From assembly GCA_963808815.1 (NCBI GenBank), contig CAWEGI010000002.1:1-64000 (forward strand): DNA of 64,000 nucleotides, in the 5' to 3' direction. Shown piece by piece: positions 14,360-22,949 of the stretch; within the stretch, counting starts at the first letter, position 1; each line of letters opens with the position of its first letter. The notes under the pieces were generated by a model. That model saw only the letters and a program-made list of their open reading frames with translations, did not search any database and had not been told where the DNA came from. Position numbers and translations under genes: made by a program. Source of the DNA: DATBLE01 sp963808815. Lineage in GTDB: Bacteria; Actinomycetota; Thermoleophilia; Gaiellales; Gaiellaceae.

Positions 14360-15279
14360 CAGGGCACGATCAGGGCGAGCAGGGCCTTCTCGGTGTGCAG
14401 CCGGTTCTCGGCCTGGTCCCAGGCGGCACAACGGGGACCGTAGAGAACGTCCGCGGTGATCTCCTCGCCGATGTGGGCGGGCAGGCAGTGAAGGACGATC
14501 GCGTCCGGCGCCGCGGCATCGACGGCGGCCGCGTCGATGCGGTGTGCTGCGAGGTCGCGTTGCCGGCGCTCGCGCTCGTCCTCCTGGCCCATGCTGGTCC
14601 ACACATCGGTGCAGAGCACGTCCGCGCCCGCGAGCGCCTCGCGCGGGTCCTCGACGAGCGAAGGCGAGCCTCCCGCCGACCGTGCCGCCTCGATCGCGAT
14701 GGACGACGGCTCGTAGCCCGGCGGCGTCGCCGCGACGAAATCCATGCCGAGCTTTGCGCAGATGGCCATCAGCGAGGCACAGACGTTGTTGCCGTCGCCG
14801 AGCCACGCCACGCGGACGCCGTCGAATCGGCCCAGCCGCTCGCGGATCGTCATTGCGTCGGCGAGCGCCTGGCACGGATGCGTGTCGTCGGTCAGCCCGT
14901 TCACGACCGGGATGTAGGCGTGCTCTGCGATCTCCTCGACGATCGCCTGGGCGAATGTCCGGATCACGATCGCGTCGAGGTACCGCGACAGGACGTAGGC
15001 GACGTCGCGGGGCGCCTCGCGCGAGCCGAGCCCGATCTCGGGCCCGGTGAGGTACACGGCGTGCGCGCCGAGCTGTTCGACCGCGAGCTCGAACGACACC
15101 CGCGTCCGCAGGGAGGGCTTCTCGAGGAACAGGCCGACGCTCCGGCCGGGGAGGAGCGGCTCGTCCACGTAGCGCTTGCGCTCGTCCTTGAGCCGGTCGG
15201 CCAGGTCGAGCACGGCCAGGAGCTCCTCGGCGCTCCAGTCGGCGACCCGCAGGAAGTCCCGTCCTTTCAGGCTCTCCAC
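14359..15279 (-). CDS. argF: ornithine carbamoyltransferase
   Basis: 306 residues. It joins carbamoyl phosphate to ornithine, giving citrulline, in cytoplasmic arginine biosynthesis. It contains the carbamoyl-phosphate loop as KPSLRTRVSFE (the usual STRTR is SLRTR), the HPCQ motif in DDTHPCQALADAMT, the DVW(T)SMG ornithine loop and the HCLPAH motif near the C-terminus. Length is normal. The other arginine genes are not adjacent; the gene is followed immediately by the zincin. The start ATG 15279 is about 50 bases after the sigma-factor gene that precedes it on the same strand, so it could be a separate transcript. Confidence 0.93.
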   Translation of the reverse strand: MESLKGRDFLRVADWSAEELLAVLDLADRLKDERKRYVDEPLLPGRSVGLFLEKPSLRTRVSFELAVEQLGAHAVYLTGPEIGLGSREAPRDVAYVLSRYLDAIVIRTFAQAIVEEIAEHAYIPVVNGLTDDTHPCQALADAMTIRERLGRFDGVRVAWLGDGNNVCASLMAICAKLGMDFVAATPPGYEPSSIAIEAARSAGGSPSLVEDPREALAGADVLCTDVWTSMGQEDERERRQRDLAAHRIDAAAVDAAAPDAIVLHCLPAHIGEEITADVLYGPRCAAWDQAENRLHTEKALLALIVP

Positions 15280-15331
15280 CGCGTGGATGCTAGGTGTTGA
15301 GCTCCACGTGATGCCTCGACGTGTCGGCGCT

Positions 15332-15955
15332 CTAGGAAGCGTCCACCTCGAGCCCGGCCTCCGCGAGCAGCTCGCGCAGCCGGCGCAGGCCGACGAACAT
15401 CCGGCTCTTGATCGTGCCGAGCGGCAGGCCGAGACGTTCCGCCAGCTCCGACTGCGTGAAGCCGCCGTAGTACGCGAGCTCGATCGCCTCGCGCTGGTCG
15501 GGCGGGAGCTTGCGCAGCGCCTCCTGCACCACCTGCCGCTGCGCGCGCAGCCACGCCTCCTCGTCGGTCGCCTCGCCGGTGGGTTGCGAGAGCTCGTCGA
15601 TCGGGTCGGCGCGTCGGCGTTCCTCGCGGCGGACGAGATCGACTGCGCGACGGTGCACGAGCGTCAGGATCCACGTGCTGGGCTTGCCGTGCTCGGCCCG
15701 GAACGACCCGGCCGACCGCCAGACGGCGAGAAACGCCTCCTGCACCGCGTCCTCGGCCAGGGAACGGTCCCGGACGATCCGCAGCGCCAGCCCGTAGGCG
15801 ACGCGGCCGTACCGGTCGTAGAGCTCGCCGAGCGCCGCCTCGTCCCCTCGCGAGACGAGCGCGAGCACGGCCTCGTCCGAGAGATGTCCGAGCTCTCGCC
15901 GGGACCCGGCCTTCGACTGGGTCTCTCCGCGGATGAAGTCGGTCACTTTCGTCAT
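15332..15955 (-). CDS. ECF RNA polymerase sigma factor, SigK-like
   Basis: 207 residues. Region 2 (DRYGRVAYGLALRIVRDRSL, AEDAVQEAFLAVWRSAG) binds core and the -10; region 4 (LPPDQREAIELAYYGGFTQS, ELAERLGLPLGTIKSRM) binds the -35. Closest known arrangement is SigK with the RskA anti-sigma factor. Unusually, the anti-sigma gene is immediately upstream (stop 5 bases before this start) instead of downstream. The sigma factor is the last gene of the DUF4331/TPR/NicO operon and presumably directs its transcription when released, giving positive feedback; that is inference from position. Confidence 0.9.
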   Translation of the reverse strand: MTKVTDFIRGETQSKAGSRRELGHLSDEAVLALVSRGDEAALGELYDRYGRVAYGLALRIVRDRSLAEDAVQEAFLAVWRSAGSFRAEHGKPSTWILTLVHRRAVDLVRREERRRADPIDELSQPTGEATDEEAWLRAQRQVVQEALRKLPPDQREAIELAYYGGFTQSELAERLGLPLGTIKSRMFVGLRRLRELLAEAGLEVDAS

Positions 15956-15960
15956 GGAGC

Positions 15961-16575
15961 CTATGTCGTCTCCGCGCGGAGGAGGAGTGGTCCCGTCGGT
16001 CGCGACGAGCCGCCCGCGGGCTCGACGGAGACGGCGACCGTCGCTCCCCGCGGAACCGGACGCGTCAGCGTGGCGAGCGAGTCGCGGAACAATCCCGCGG
16101 GCCGCGCCCGGCCGTCGGCGATCACCCAGAGCTCGTAGACGGTGCCGTTCGCGAGCGGCGGCAGGCGGCGGGCGGCGAGCACCGCCTCGCCGGAACGGCT
16201 CACAAGCAGGGTCGCGTCTGCTCCCTTCGCCGCGTAGCGGCGGAATCCGACCTCCGATTCGCCCGTCTCCCAGGGCCGAAGCGCGGCGACCAGGACTGCG
16301 CACGCGGCGGCGGCGACCGCCGCCGTCCTCAGCAACCTCGGGCGCCGTCGCCGGGGCAGCGGGATCACCTGCGCGCCGGTGTCGAGGACGCGCAGCCGCA
16401 GCGACCGGCTCGGCCGGGGCGGTTCGACCGCGAACGCCAGCGCGGCCGCGGCGAAGCGGAGCTCCTCGAGCTCGCCCTCGCAGTCCGGGCACTCCGCCAG
16501 ATGGCGCTCGAACGCTTCGGCCTCGTCGTGGTCGAGGGCGTCGAGGGCGAACGCGGCTGCCTCCTCGTGCACCAC
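15961..16575 (-). CDS. RskA-like anti-sigma factor with HxxxCxxC zinc motif
   Basis: 204 residues from GTG 16575 (or 16572). The N-terminal helices EEAAAFALDALDHDEAEAFE and RHLAECPDCEGELEELR contain the HxxxCxxC zinc-binding anti-sigma signature. A basic stretch (PLPRRRRPRLLR) leads into one membrane helix (AAVAAAACAVLVAAL), and an outer RskA-type C-terminal domain follows (ADATLLVSRSGEAVLAARRL; TVYELWVIADGRARPAG). It should hold the sigma factor at the membrane until a signal triggers proteolysis. It starts 2 bases after the NicO permease stop, so permease and anti-sigma are tightly coupled. Confidence 0.88.
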   Translation of the reverse strand: MVHEEAAAFALDALDHDEAEAFERHLAECPDCEGELEELRFAAAALAFAVEPPRPSRSLRLRVLDTGAQVIPLPRRRRPRLLRTAAVAAAACAVLVAALRPWETGESEVGFRRYAAKGADATLLVSRSGEAVLAARRLPPLANGTVYELWVIADGRARPAGLFRDSLATLTRPVPRGATVAVSVEPAGGSSRPTGPLLLRAETT

Positions 16576-16577
16576 GC

Positions 16578-17987
16578 CTACGCGACGTGGGGGAGGGCGC
16601 GGACGGTCATCGCCAGGCCGAGGCCGAGCACGACGACCGCGCTGAACGCGGGGAGGAGTCGGATCGCGCCGCCGTTGAAGTCGACTCGGGCGAAGGTCCT
16701 CTTCGCAGTGACGGCGACGAGGCCGATGGCCGTCATCGCCACCGCCAGCCCGACGCTGAAGGCGAGGATCAGGACGAGCCCGTAGCCCACTCGGTGGAGC
16801 GAGATCGCCGCGAGCAGGACGACGAGTGCCGTAGGGCACGGGACGATCCCGCCCGAGATGCCGATTCCGAGCAGCCGGCGGTGGCTGAGCGCGTGGTCGT
16901 GCTCGTGGTCGCGGTGGCCGTGGCCGTGCGAGTGGCCGTGGTCGTGCTCGTGTCCGCCGCGGCCGCGCCACTCCCGGACGCGCCAGCGCAGCACGCTCAC
17001 GCCGACGCTGACGATCAGGAGCGCCGAGACGAGGTTGAGCCACGGGTAGAGCTGGTCGGGGACGATGAAAGCGGACAGGCTGAGCGTGACGAGGCCGAGC
17101 GCGAAGACGCCGATCGTGTGCGTTGCGGTCACGGTCAGCCCGAGATAGACGGCGTGCCGCGGCTTGCCGCGCGAGCCGACCAGGTAGGCGGCGACGATCG
17201 ACTTCCCGTGCCCGGGCGAGAGGGCGTGCGCAGCGCCCCAGAACATCGCGATCAGCAGTGAAAGGGCGATGAACCCCGGCGTCAGGTGGTCGCGGGCGAT
17301 CAGGCTCGCGAAGCCTCCGTCGGCGACCGCCCGCACGCCTGCGCGCTGCTCGAGCACATTGCGTGGGAGGAGGCCGGGCGGTGCGCCGGCGGACGACCCG
17401 GGCTCGACGTCGACCCGGGCCGAGACGACGTCCAGCGGGCTCTGCAGGAGGTTCTTCGGGTAGGCGAGGAGCTCCGAGCTGACGGACTTGGAGGGAACGC
17501 TGGAGGAGAGGAGCCGCGCGCCCGCCTTCGGCTGCGCGGTGATCTCTTTCCAGCCGATCCGGCCGGCGTAGTTGGCGTCGCGGTATGCGACCCGGCTCGT
17601 GTCGGCGAGCTCGGGGCCACGGAACACGACCTCGAGACGCGTGGTGCGAAGGCCCGCCTGGCCGGGGGGGAAGGCCAGCACCCGGCGGATCGGGGTGAGC
17701 ACCGAGCGGCGGCCGTCGACGGTGAGCTCGAGGTGCCGCCCGATCGTCCGGGCGAGCCGGGTCGCGTACCGTCCCTCGCCCTCGGCCGCCACCCGCGGCC
17801 TCGCCTGGAAGGTCGGGATCTCGGCCAGGTCGAGGACGTAGAGGACGTACAGGCGGTTTCCGGACGGCTCGATCCGGCTGTACCGGTTGATCGTGAAGTT
17901 GCCGAGCGGATGCGCGCTCGCGCTCGTGGCCAGCGCGAGTCCCCCGGCTGTTGCGACGAGCAGGATGATGACCGCGAGCTTCTTCAT
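16578..17987 (-). CDS. NicO-type nickel/cobalt permease with exported N-terminal domain and His-rich loop
   Basis: 469 residues. A signal peptide (MKKLAVIILLVATAGGLALA, ending SAHPLG) precedes an extracytoplasmic domain of about 190 residues (FTINRYSRIEPSGNRLYVLY; FPPGQAGLRTTRLEVVFRG). About six helices follow, with the NicO motif HALSPGHGKSIVAAYL and a His-rich cytoplasmic or periplasmic loop (HEHDHGHSHGHGHRDHEHDH) before SGGIVPCPTALVVLL. The His loop suggests binding of Ni, Co, Zn or Cu; direction of transport is not decided by sequence. Related HoxN/RcnA proteins move Ni/Co. ATG 17987 overlaps the TPR stop (ATGA). Confidence 0.85.
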   Translation of the reverse strand: MKKLAVIILLVATAGGLALATSASAHPLGNFTINRYSRIEPSGNRLYVLYVLDLAEIPTFQARPRVAAEGEGRYATRLARTIGRHLELTVDGRRSVLTPIRRVLAFPPGQAGLRTTRLEVVFRGPELADTSRVAYRDANYAGRIGWKEITAQPKAGARLLSSSVPSKSVSSELLAYPKNLLQSPLDVVSARVDVEPGSSAGAPPGLLPRNVLEQRAGVRAVADGGFASLIARDHLTPGFIALSLLIAMFWGAAHALSPGHGKSIVAAYLVGSRGKPRHAVYLGLTVTATHTIGVFALGLVTLSLSAFIVPDQLYPWLNLVSALLIVSVGVSVLRWRVREWRGRGGHEHDHGHSHGHGHRDHEHDHALSHRRLLGIGISGGIVPCPTALVVLLAAISLHRVGYGLVLILAFSVGLAVAMTAIGLVAVTAKRTFARVDFNGGAIRLLPAFSAVVVLGLGLAMTVRALPHVA

Positions 17988-19303
17988 GTCGCCAGCCTCC
18001 TCGCCACCGGTGCCCACAGAAGCGAGAACCGCGGGTTCAGGGTCAGCGCCCGCCTGAACCAGGCGCGCGCGGCGGGCGCATGCCCGAGGCAGCGCTCGAT
18101 CATCCCGCGGTGGAAGAACTTCAGAGCGTCCTGCGTTCCCAGGCGGAGTGCCGCCTGCGAATACGGCAGGGCCTCGGTACAGCGGCCGTTGCGGGCGAGC
18201 GCCCAGGCAAGCACGTCGGCTCCGTCGATCGAGGGACGCTCGGCGTGCGCAAGGCGCGCGCGGGCCAGTGCGTGCCGGAGCGCGATCCCGTGGTCGACCT
18301 GGAAGAGGGCGATCTCGAGATCGGTCTTGACGCCGTTCGCGTTCAGGAGCTTCTCGATCGCGCCGATCAGTTCGTACTGGCGCTGGGCCAGGACGGGCCG
18401 GCCGGTCACGCGGTAGAGGTCGCCGAGCGTGGCCACGTACTGGGGGAGCGGGATCGCGTCCACCGCCTGTCGCTCGGCTGCGATCGCCTGCCGGTACCGG
18501 CCCGTCGCCCCGAGCACCTGCGCGAGCGCGTCGAGCGCGTACGCGTAGCCCGGGAAGGCCTGAAGGGCAATGCGGTACTCGCGCTCGGCGGCGCGGTGAC
18601 GGCCGTGGTTCGCGTACAGCTTGCCGAGCTGGACGTGCGTCCAGGCGGTCGGCTCGGCGCCTCCGTTGGCGGCGTCGACGGCCAGCTTCATCGCGCGGAT
18701 CGCCGCCGCGGTATGTCCGATCAGCTCACGTCCGTAGGAGACGCGGGCGTAGGAGGAGAGGTTGGGGCGAAGCAGGTTCATCCGGTCGAACGACGCGAAC
18801 GCCTTGGAGTAGCGGCCGAGCTCGACCTGGGCATCGCCGATCACGCCCCACGGCTGGGCTGAGTACGGGTTCAGCGCGTGCGCCCGCCGGCCGAGCGCGA
18901 GCGCTGCGCGGAAGCGGTGGCGGGACAGGGCAAGCGAGCCGAGCCCGCCCACCGCGAGAGAATCCTTCGGGTCGAGGGCGAGGGCGCGCCGCAGTGCGCC
19001 CTCCGCCCTCGGGTACCAGCTCGGGTCCCCCGTCTCGCGGGCCCGCTGCTGGTAGGCCAGGCCGAGCAGCGCGTACGAATGCTCGTCCTTCGGATCGGCC
19101 TGCAGCCGCGACTGGAGATCGGCGACGAGGGAGGCGGTGCTCGAGCCGAGCGAGAAGCCTTCCTTGAAGCTCTCGGCCGACTGGGCCCCCGCGAGTGCCG
19201 CCGGCGCAGCCGACGACGACTCGCGGAGAACGCCGCCGAGCAGGAGGGCGGTGGCGGCGAGGGCCGCCACCGCCAGTGCAACGGTGAGTCTCCTTCGGTT
19301 CAC
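17984..19303 (-). CDS. exported TPR-repeat protein
   Basis: 439 residues from GTG 19303, overlapping the DUF4331 stop by 3 bases (GTGA). A signal or anchor helix (RRLTVALAVAALAATALLLG) is followed by at least eight helical TPR units, e.g. DEHSYALLGLAYQQRARETG, LGSLALSRHRFRAALALGRR, PWGVIGDAQVELGRYSKAFA and YALDALAQVLGATGRYRQAI. TPR arrays are protein-protein scaffolds; here it would sit outside the membrane, between two DUF4331 proteins and a metal permease. No enzymatic motif. The likely partner is a DUF4331 protein, by operon position only. Confidence 0.85.
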   Translation of the reverse strand: MNRRRLTVALAVAALAATALLLGGVLRESSSAAPAALAGAQSAESFKEGFSLGSSTASLVADLQSRLQADPKDEHSYALLGLAYQQRARETGDPSWYPRAEGALRRALALDPKDSLAVGGLGSLALSRHRFRAALALGRRAHALNPYSAQPWGVIGDAQVELGRYSKAFASFDRMNLLRPNLSSYARVSYGRELIGHTAAAIRAMKLAVDAANGGAEPTAWTHVQLGKLYANHGRHRAAEREYRIALQAFPGYAYALDALAQVLGATGRYRQAIAAERQAVDAIPLPQYVATLGDLYRVTGRPVLAQRQYELIGAIEKLLNANGVKTDLEIALFQVDHGIALRHALARARLAHAERPSIDGADVLAWALARNGRCTEALPYSQAALRLGTQDALKFFHRGMIERCLGHAPAARAWFRRALTLNPRFSLLWAPVARRLAT

Positions 19304-20739
19304 GGATTGGCGTGGAAGCGGCCGCGGCCGTCCCACGGGGAGGCGATGAACGGGAACGAGGACGGCAGCGCCTTGTCGTTCGCATTGACGCTGTCGCCCG
19401 CACCCGCGGTGATGTAGTTCGGGCCGCCGACGACCTGCACCGCCACGTCGGTGACGTCGTCGTTCGGGCGGCGGCCGTTCGGCCAGCCCGCGTTGTCGCC
19501 GGCGAGCAGGGTCAGCCGCTGCTGGGACGCGAGCGGCGTGGGCGGGACGGTCAGGTTCAGCCGCAGGAGCTCGGAGAGCCTCTCGTCCCCCGGCTGGTAC
19601 TTGAGCAGGACGTTCACGAGATCGGTTCGGTTGAAGTTGCCGAGGCTCGTATCCGTCGCCGCCGGCGGGTTCGGCGAGCACGACGCGTCGCCGAAGGGGG
19701 TGCAGCCGGTGTTCGCGCCGAAGACGAGCTGGAGCGCGAGCGCGAGCCTGGGCTTCAGGTAGTACTGCAGGAACCTGGACTCGTCCTTGGGGTCGGTCGC
19801 GTTCCAGCGGTCCTTGTCCTGCAGCCCGATGATCACCTCGTTGACGAGGGGGTTGGCGAGCCGCTGCACCTGCACCCACCTGCCCTTGTCGTCGCCCTTG
19901 CCCTGGACGCTGATCTTCTGCCGGCTCGTGCTCGCATACGCGCCGAGCGTCGTCGTCCCGGTGTCGCCGGTCAGGAGCGTGGACGGGACTTGGAGGGCGA
20001 TCGTGTGGACGTTGAACCCGGAGAGCATGTCCGTCCCCGGGGTGCGCAGGTTGAGCGTGTCGAAGACGGCTCCGAGGTCGATGTAGAACGGATCGTCGCG
20101 CTGTCCGGCGAACACGCGGATGCCGCCGTCGAGCATGTAGGTGCCCTCGTCGACCAGCTGCTGGTAGTTCGGCATCGTCCGCGGGCCGACGTTCGACGGT
20201 ACGGCGAACAAGCCGTCGGCGAGCACGGTGCGCTTCTTGTTCTTGACCATCGTCAGCGTGTAGGTCTGGCGGACGCCGAGCCCCTCGGAGCCGGGACCGT
20301 CGAGGTGTGTGATCGGCGGGATCGCCGTGTACGCGAGCGGGAGCCCGAGCGCGGTCGTGTCGCCGCGCAGCTGGTTCTGGAAGCTGAGCTCGAACTTGAC
20401 GTCGTCGGCGAGGCCGTCCCGGTCGTTGTCGACGTTGAACGTGTAGAGCACGCTCGGATCGAAGTTGAAGTAGTTGGGCCCCGAGCTCGGTTCCTCGCCC
20501 GGGATCACGTCCATGATCAGGTCGACCTTGTCGCTCTGGCCCGGCTCGTAGCTGCGGAACATGAAGAAATCGGTGATGTCGGCTTCCGGATCGAGCGAGA
20601 TCAGCGGTGCCTCGCGATGGCTGGCCGCGGCCGCGGACTGCGGCTCGGACGCCCGGGTGAGTAGGGCTGCGAGGACGGTGGCGGCGGCGAGCGCCAGGAC
20701 GATTGCGGCTGCTCCCCGTCGGCGTGTGATGAGTGTCAT
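19300..20739 (-). CDS. exported DUF4331 protein, copy 1
   Basis: 479 residues. Signal sequence at residues 1-39 (AAAIVLALAAATVLAALLTR), then the family start ASSHREAPLIS-like motif (here AASHREAPLISLDPEADITD). Later motifs are PGEEPSSGPNYFNFDP, VFAGQRDDPFYIDLGAVFDT, NVHTIALQVP, and the closing DNAGWPNGRRPNDDVTD. DUF4331 proteins are large beta-rich exported proteins with no proven function; conserved Asp/Asn patches suggest metal or ligand binding. An extra insertion with two cysteines (NTGCTPFGDASCSPNPP) is absent from copy 2. GAAGGAG precedes ATG 20739. It is the second gene of the operon. Confidence 0.9.
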   Translation of the reverse strand: MTLITRRRGAAAIVLALAAATVLAALLTRASEPQSAAAASHREAPLISLDPEADITDFFMFRSYEPGQSDKVDLIMDVIPGEEPSSGPNYFNFDPSVLYTFNVDNDRDGLADDVKFELSFQNQLRGDTTALGLPLAYTAIPPITHLDGPGSEGLGVRQTYTLTMVKNKKRTVLADGLFAVPSNVGPRTMPNYQQLVDEGTYMLDGGIRVFAGQRDDPFYIDLGAVFDTLNLRTPGTDMLSGFNVHTIALQVPSTLLTGDTGTTTLGAYASTSRQKISVQGKGDDKGRWVQVQRLANPLVNEVIIGLQDKDRWNATDPKDESRFLQYYLKPRLALALQLVFGANTGCTPFGDASCSPNPPAATDTSLGNFNRTDLVNVLLKYQPGDERLSELLRLNLTVPPTPLASQQRLTLLAGDNAGWPNGRRPNDDVTDVAVQVVGGPNYITAGAGDSVNANDKALPSSFPFIASPWDGRGRFHANP

Positions 20740-20801
20740 GCCTGCCGTCTCCTTCTGGTCGGACGGATGTGGTTCGTCGGTGCCTGCAGGACGGTTCGAC
20801 T

Positions 20802-20830
20802 GGAGAGGGCCCGCGAGGCGGGCCCTCTCC
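20802..20830. terminator. perfect 13-bp hairpin between the two DUF4331 genes
   Basis: GGAGAGGGCCCGC and GCGGGCCCTCTCC pair exactly with a 3-base loop, lying 12 bases after the upstream DUF4331 stop. There is no T-run, and genes on both sides point the same way. It could be a partial terminator that lowers downstream expression, or an RNase-blocking stem protecting the first message. Confidence 0.6.
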
Positions 20831-20841
20831 GCGACGCCTGC

Positions 20842-22140
20842 CTAGTTGGTCGCCTTCGCGTTCTCGTAGCCCTGGTGAGGGACTCCGACGTACGGGAAGT
20901 GGCCGAGATTCGCGACGTCGTTCGCGTTCACGCCGTCGCCGAGGGGCACCTTCTTGCCCTTGAGGAAGCCGGCGACCGCCTGCTCCTCGATGTCGACGAT
21001 GTCGTCGGCCAGCCGGCGGCCGTTGGGGAAGCCGGCGTTGTCGCCGCCGAGCACGCCCATGCGGCTCGCCTTCGCCGCCGGGGTCGGCGGGACTGCGAGG
21101 TTGACACGCAGCTCGTCCGCGAAGGTGTTGCCCGTGAAGGTCACCTTCGGGATGCCCGTGCCGAGCACCGCGACGAGGTCGTCGCGGCCCGTCTCCGGGA
21201 CGCCGAGCTTGTACAGCTTGTTCAGCACCGCCGCCAGGATCGGCGTCTCGTAGTACTTCTTGAACTGCGCATCCTGAGCGGGCTTGGTGCGGTTCCAGAG
21301 GTCCTTCAGCCCGGTCGGGATGACGACCTCGTTGATCAGCGGGTTGCCGAGGCGGGACACCTGCGTCCAGCCCGGGCGGACCTTGCCGTTCACGGTCACG
21401 TTCTGGCGGTCCGTGGAAGCCCAGACGCCGACCGTGTGGCTTGCGGTGTCGATCAGCCCGATCGGGATCTGCAGGGCGATCGTGTGGACGTTGTAGCCGG
21501 ACAGGAAGTCCTTGCCGCCGCCCATGTTGCCCGTCGTCCCCGCCTTGCGGATCGCGACCAGGTCGAAGATCGCGCCGACGTCGGCGAAGAACGGATCGTC
21601 ACGCTGGCCGGCGAAGATCCGCAGGCCGCGCTTCTCGACGATCGTCTTCTCCGCGGCGGCCTCGTAGTCCTTGACCCCGACGAACCCGTTGAGGCGCGGG
21701 CCGATGTTGTCGATCGGGGTCTTGCCGTTGGCGAAGCCACGGTTGTTCCGCCACATCTGCCACGTCTGCTGGGTGTTGCCCAGGAAGAAGGGCCCGGTCG
21801 GCGTCTTGAAGCGGAAGCTGTACGTGATGTCCGGCTTCCCGTCGCCGTTCCGGTCGATGTGGATGTTGTAGCGCGCGTTCTGGGAGAACGTGTAGTAGTT
21901 CGGCCCAGCCGCGGGATCCTCGCCGGGGATCCAGTTGGCGGCGATCGTGAGCGTGTTCGGCCGGTCCGGGCTCCGGAACGCGTACAGGTCCGTGTTGTCC
22001 GCCGTCGGGTCCTCCGAGATCAGCGGCGCTTCACGGTGGCTGGACGCGTGTCCAGAGCCGGGGCCGAGACGGGCGACGAAGAGCGCGGCGAGCACGGCTC
22101 CGACGACCGCCAGCAGAATGAATGCCCAAGACTTGCGCAT
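20842..22140 (-). CDS. exported DUF4331 protein, copy 2 (first gene of operon)
   Basis: 432 residues. Signal helix AFILLAVVGAVLAALFVARL, then ASSHREAPLISEDPTADNTD, PGEDPAAGPNYYTFS, IFAGQRDDPFFADVGAIFDL, NVHTIALQIP, and DNAGFPNGRRLADDIVDIEE: all family landmarks in the same order as copy 1. The mid-regions of the two copies differ greatly, so this is an old duplication. AAAGGAG lies ahead of ATG 22140. It is transcribed first, divergently from the YtkA-like gene at 22256; the 115-base gap must hold both promoters, including any site for the operon's own sigma factor. Confidence 0.9.
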   Translation of the reverse strand: MRKSWAFILLAVVGAVLAALFVARLGPGSGHASSHREAPLISEDPTADNTDLYAFRSPDRPNTLTIAANWIPGEDPAAGPNYYTFSQNARYNIHIDRNGDGKPDITYSFRFKTPTGPFFLGNTQQTWQMWRNNRGFANGKTPIDNIGPRLNGFVGVKDYEAAAEKTIVEKRGLRIFAGQRDDPFFADVGAIFDLVAIRKAGTTGNMGGGKDFLSGYNVHTIALQIPIGLIDTASHTVGVWASTDRQNVTVNGKVRPGWTQVSRLGNPLINEVVIPTGLKDLWNRTKPAQDAQFKKYYETPILAAVLNKLYKLGVPETGRDDLVAVLGTGIPKVTFTGNTFADELRVNLAVPPTPAAKASRMGVLGGDNAGFPNGRRLADDIVDIEEQAVAGFLKGKKVPLGDGVNANDVANLGHFPYVGVPHQGYENAKATN

Positions 22141-22255
22141 TCGGTGCGGCTCCTTTCTGACGGCCGGTCGGTTCGGGATGACAGGGTGGTCGTGGCCGTC
22201 GTACGCCGCTCATTCGGCGCAGGGGTCGGACCGGTTCGGTCTATCGTTGAGCACC

Positions 22256-22762
22256 GTGCGCGGCGCTCGACTCGCGATCCTGAGCGTCGTGTGTCTGCTC
22301 GGCACTGCCTCGCCGGCCGCCGGGCACGACCCGCAAGGTCGTGCGCAGCCGAGCGTCGCGACCGCGGTGAAGGGGTCGGGCCTGACGCGCGTGGTCGACT
22401 TTCGGGTGCGGGACGTCGACAGCGGCGACCCCATTCGCGCGCCGACGCTCTCGGTGCGTGCCCGCGACGATCACGGCTCTGTCCTCGACGCGACCGTCAC
22501 CCGCGTCCAGCCGCAGCTCTTCCGTACGATGCTCGACTTCCCCCGCGCCGGGCGCTGGCACGTGGGCGTCCGCATCGGGGGAAGAGCCGTGGTGCCGACC
22601 TCCTTCTCGTTCGACGTCGAGGCGGTCGGCCGGTCGAGTGTCGACGGGTCGTCAGGCGGCTCGGGCGCCGCCCTCTGGGTCGGGGCCGCCACGGCGGTCG
22701 TCGTCGGAGCGGCCGGTGTGTTGGCGGCCGTCCTGGTATTCCGGCGTCGGCGCCGGCCCTAG
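22256..22762 (+). CDS. exported YtkA/CopC-like immunoglobulin-fold protein with C-terminal anchor
   Basis: 168 residues from GTG 22256. A signal sequence (LAILSVVCLLGTASPAAGHD) is followed by a beta-sandwich pattern (TRVVDFRVRDVDSGDPIRAP; VTRVQPQLFRTMLDFPRAGR; WHVGVRIGGRAVVPTSFSFD) like YtkA or FixH-type exported domains, a Ser/Gly linker, and a C-terminal helix (AATAVVVGAAGVLAAVLVF) with RRRRR tail. Such domains often accompany copper or metal genes. It is divergent from the DUF4331 operon and overlaps the 3' end of the small membrane gene on the other strand by 4 bases. Confidence 0.7.
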   Translation: MRGARLAILSVVCLLGTASPAAGHDPQGRAQPSVATAVKGSGLTRVVDFRVRDVDSGDPIRAPTLSVRARDDHGSVLDATVTRVQPQLFRTMLDFPRAGRWHVGVRIGGRAVVPTSFSFDVEAVGRSSVDGSSGGSGAALWVGAATAVVVGAAGVLAAVLVFRRRRRP

Positions 22763-22944
22763 CCGCGGCGGTCGGACTCGTCTTCGCGCTCGCGCTCTTT
22801 CTTGGCCGAGCGGCGGATGAAGTAGCCGAACACGACAAGGGCGACGAAGACGCTGCCGGTTTCGGCGATCAGGCCCGGGATGCCGCCGTGTGCGAGGACC
22901 AGGCTCAAATGAAACCGAATCGCAGCCAGACTGAAGTCAGGCAC
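22759..22944 (-). CDS. small membrane protein, 61 residues
   Basis: Starts VPDFSLAAIRFHLSLVLAHG at GTG 22944. One helix (ETGSVFVALVVFGYFIRRSA) is followed by a highly charged tail (KKEREREDESDRRG). It sits 5 bases after the large polytopic gene's stop, so it is in that operon. Function unknown. Confidence 0.55.
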   Translation of the reverse strand: MPDFSLAAIRFHLSLVLAHGGIPGLIAETGSVFVALVVFGYFIRRSAKKEREREDESDRRG

Positions 22945-22949
22945 CGATG

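Noticed and set aside
17286..20664. Long plus-strand frames opposite the DUF4331, TPR and NicO genes
   Set aside because: They are antisense shadows; ribosome sites, signal peptides and families all fit the minus strand.
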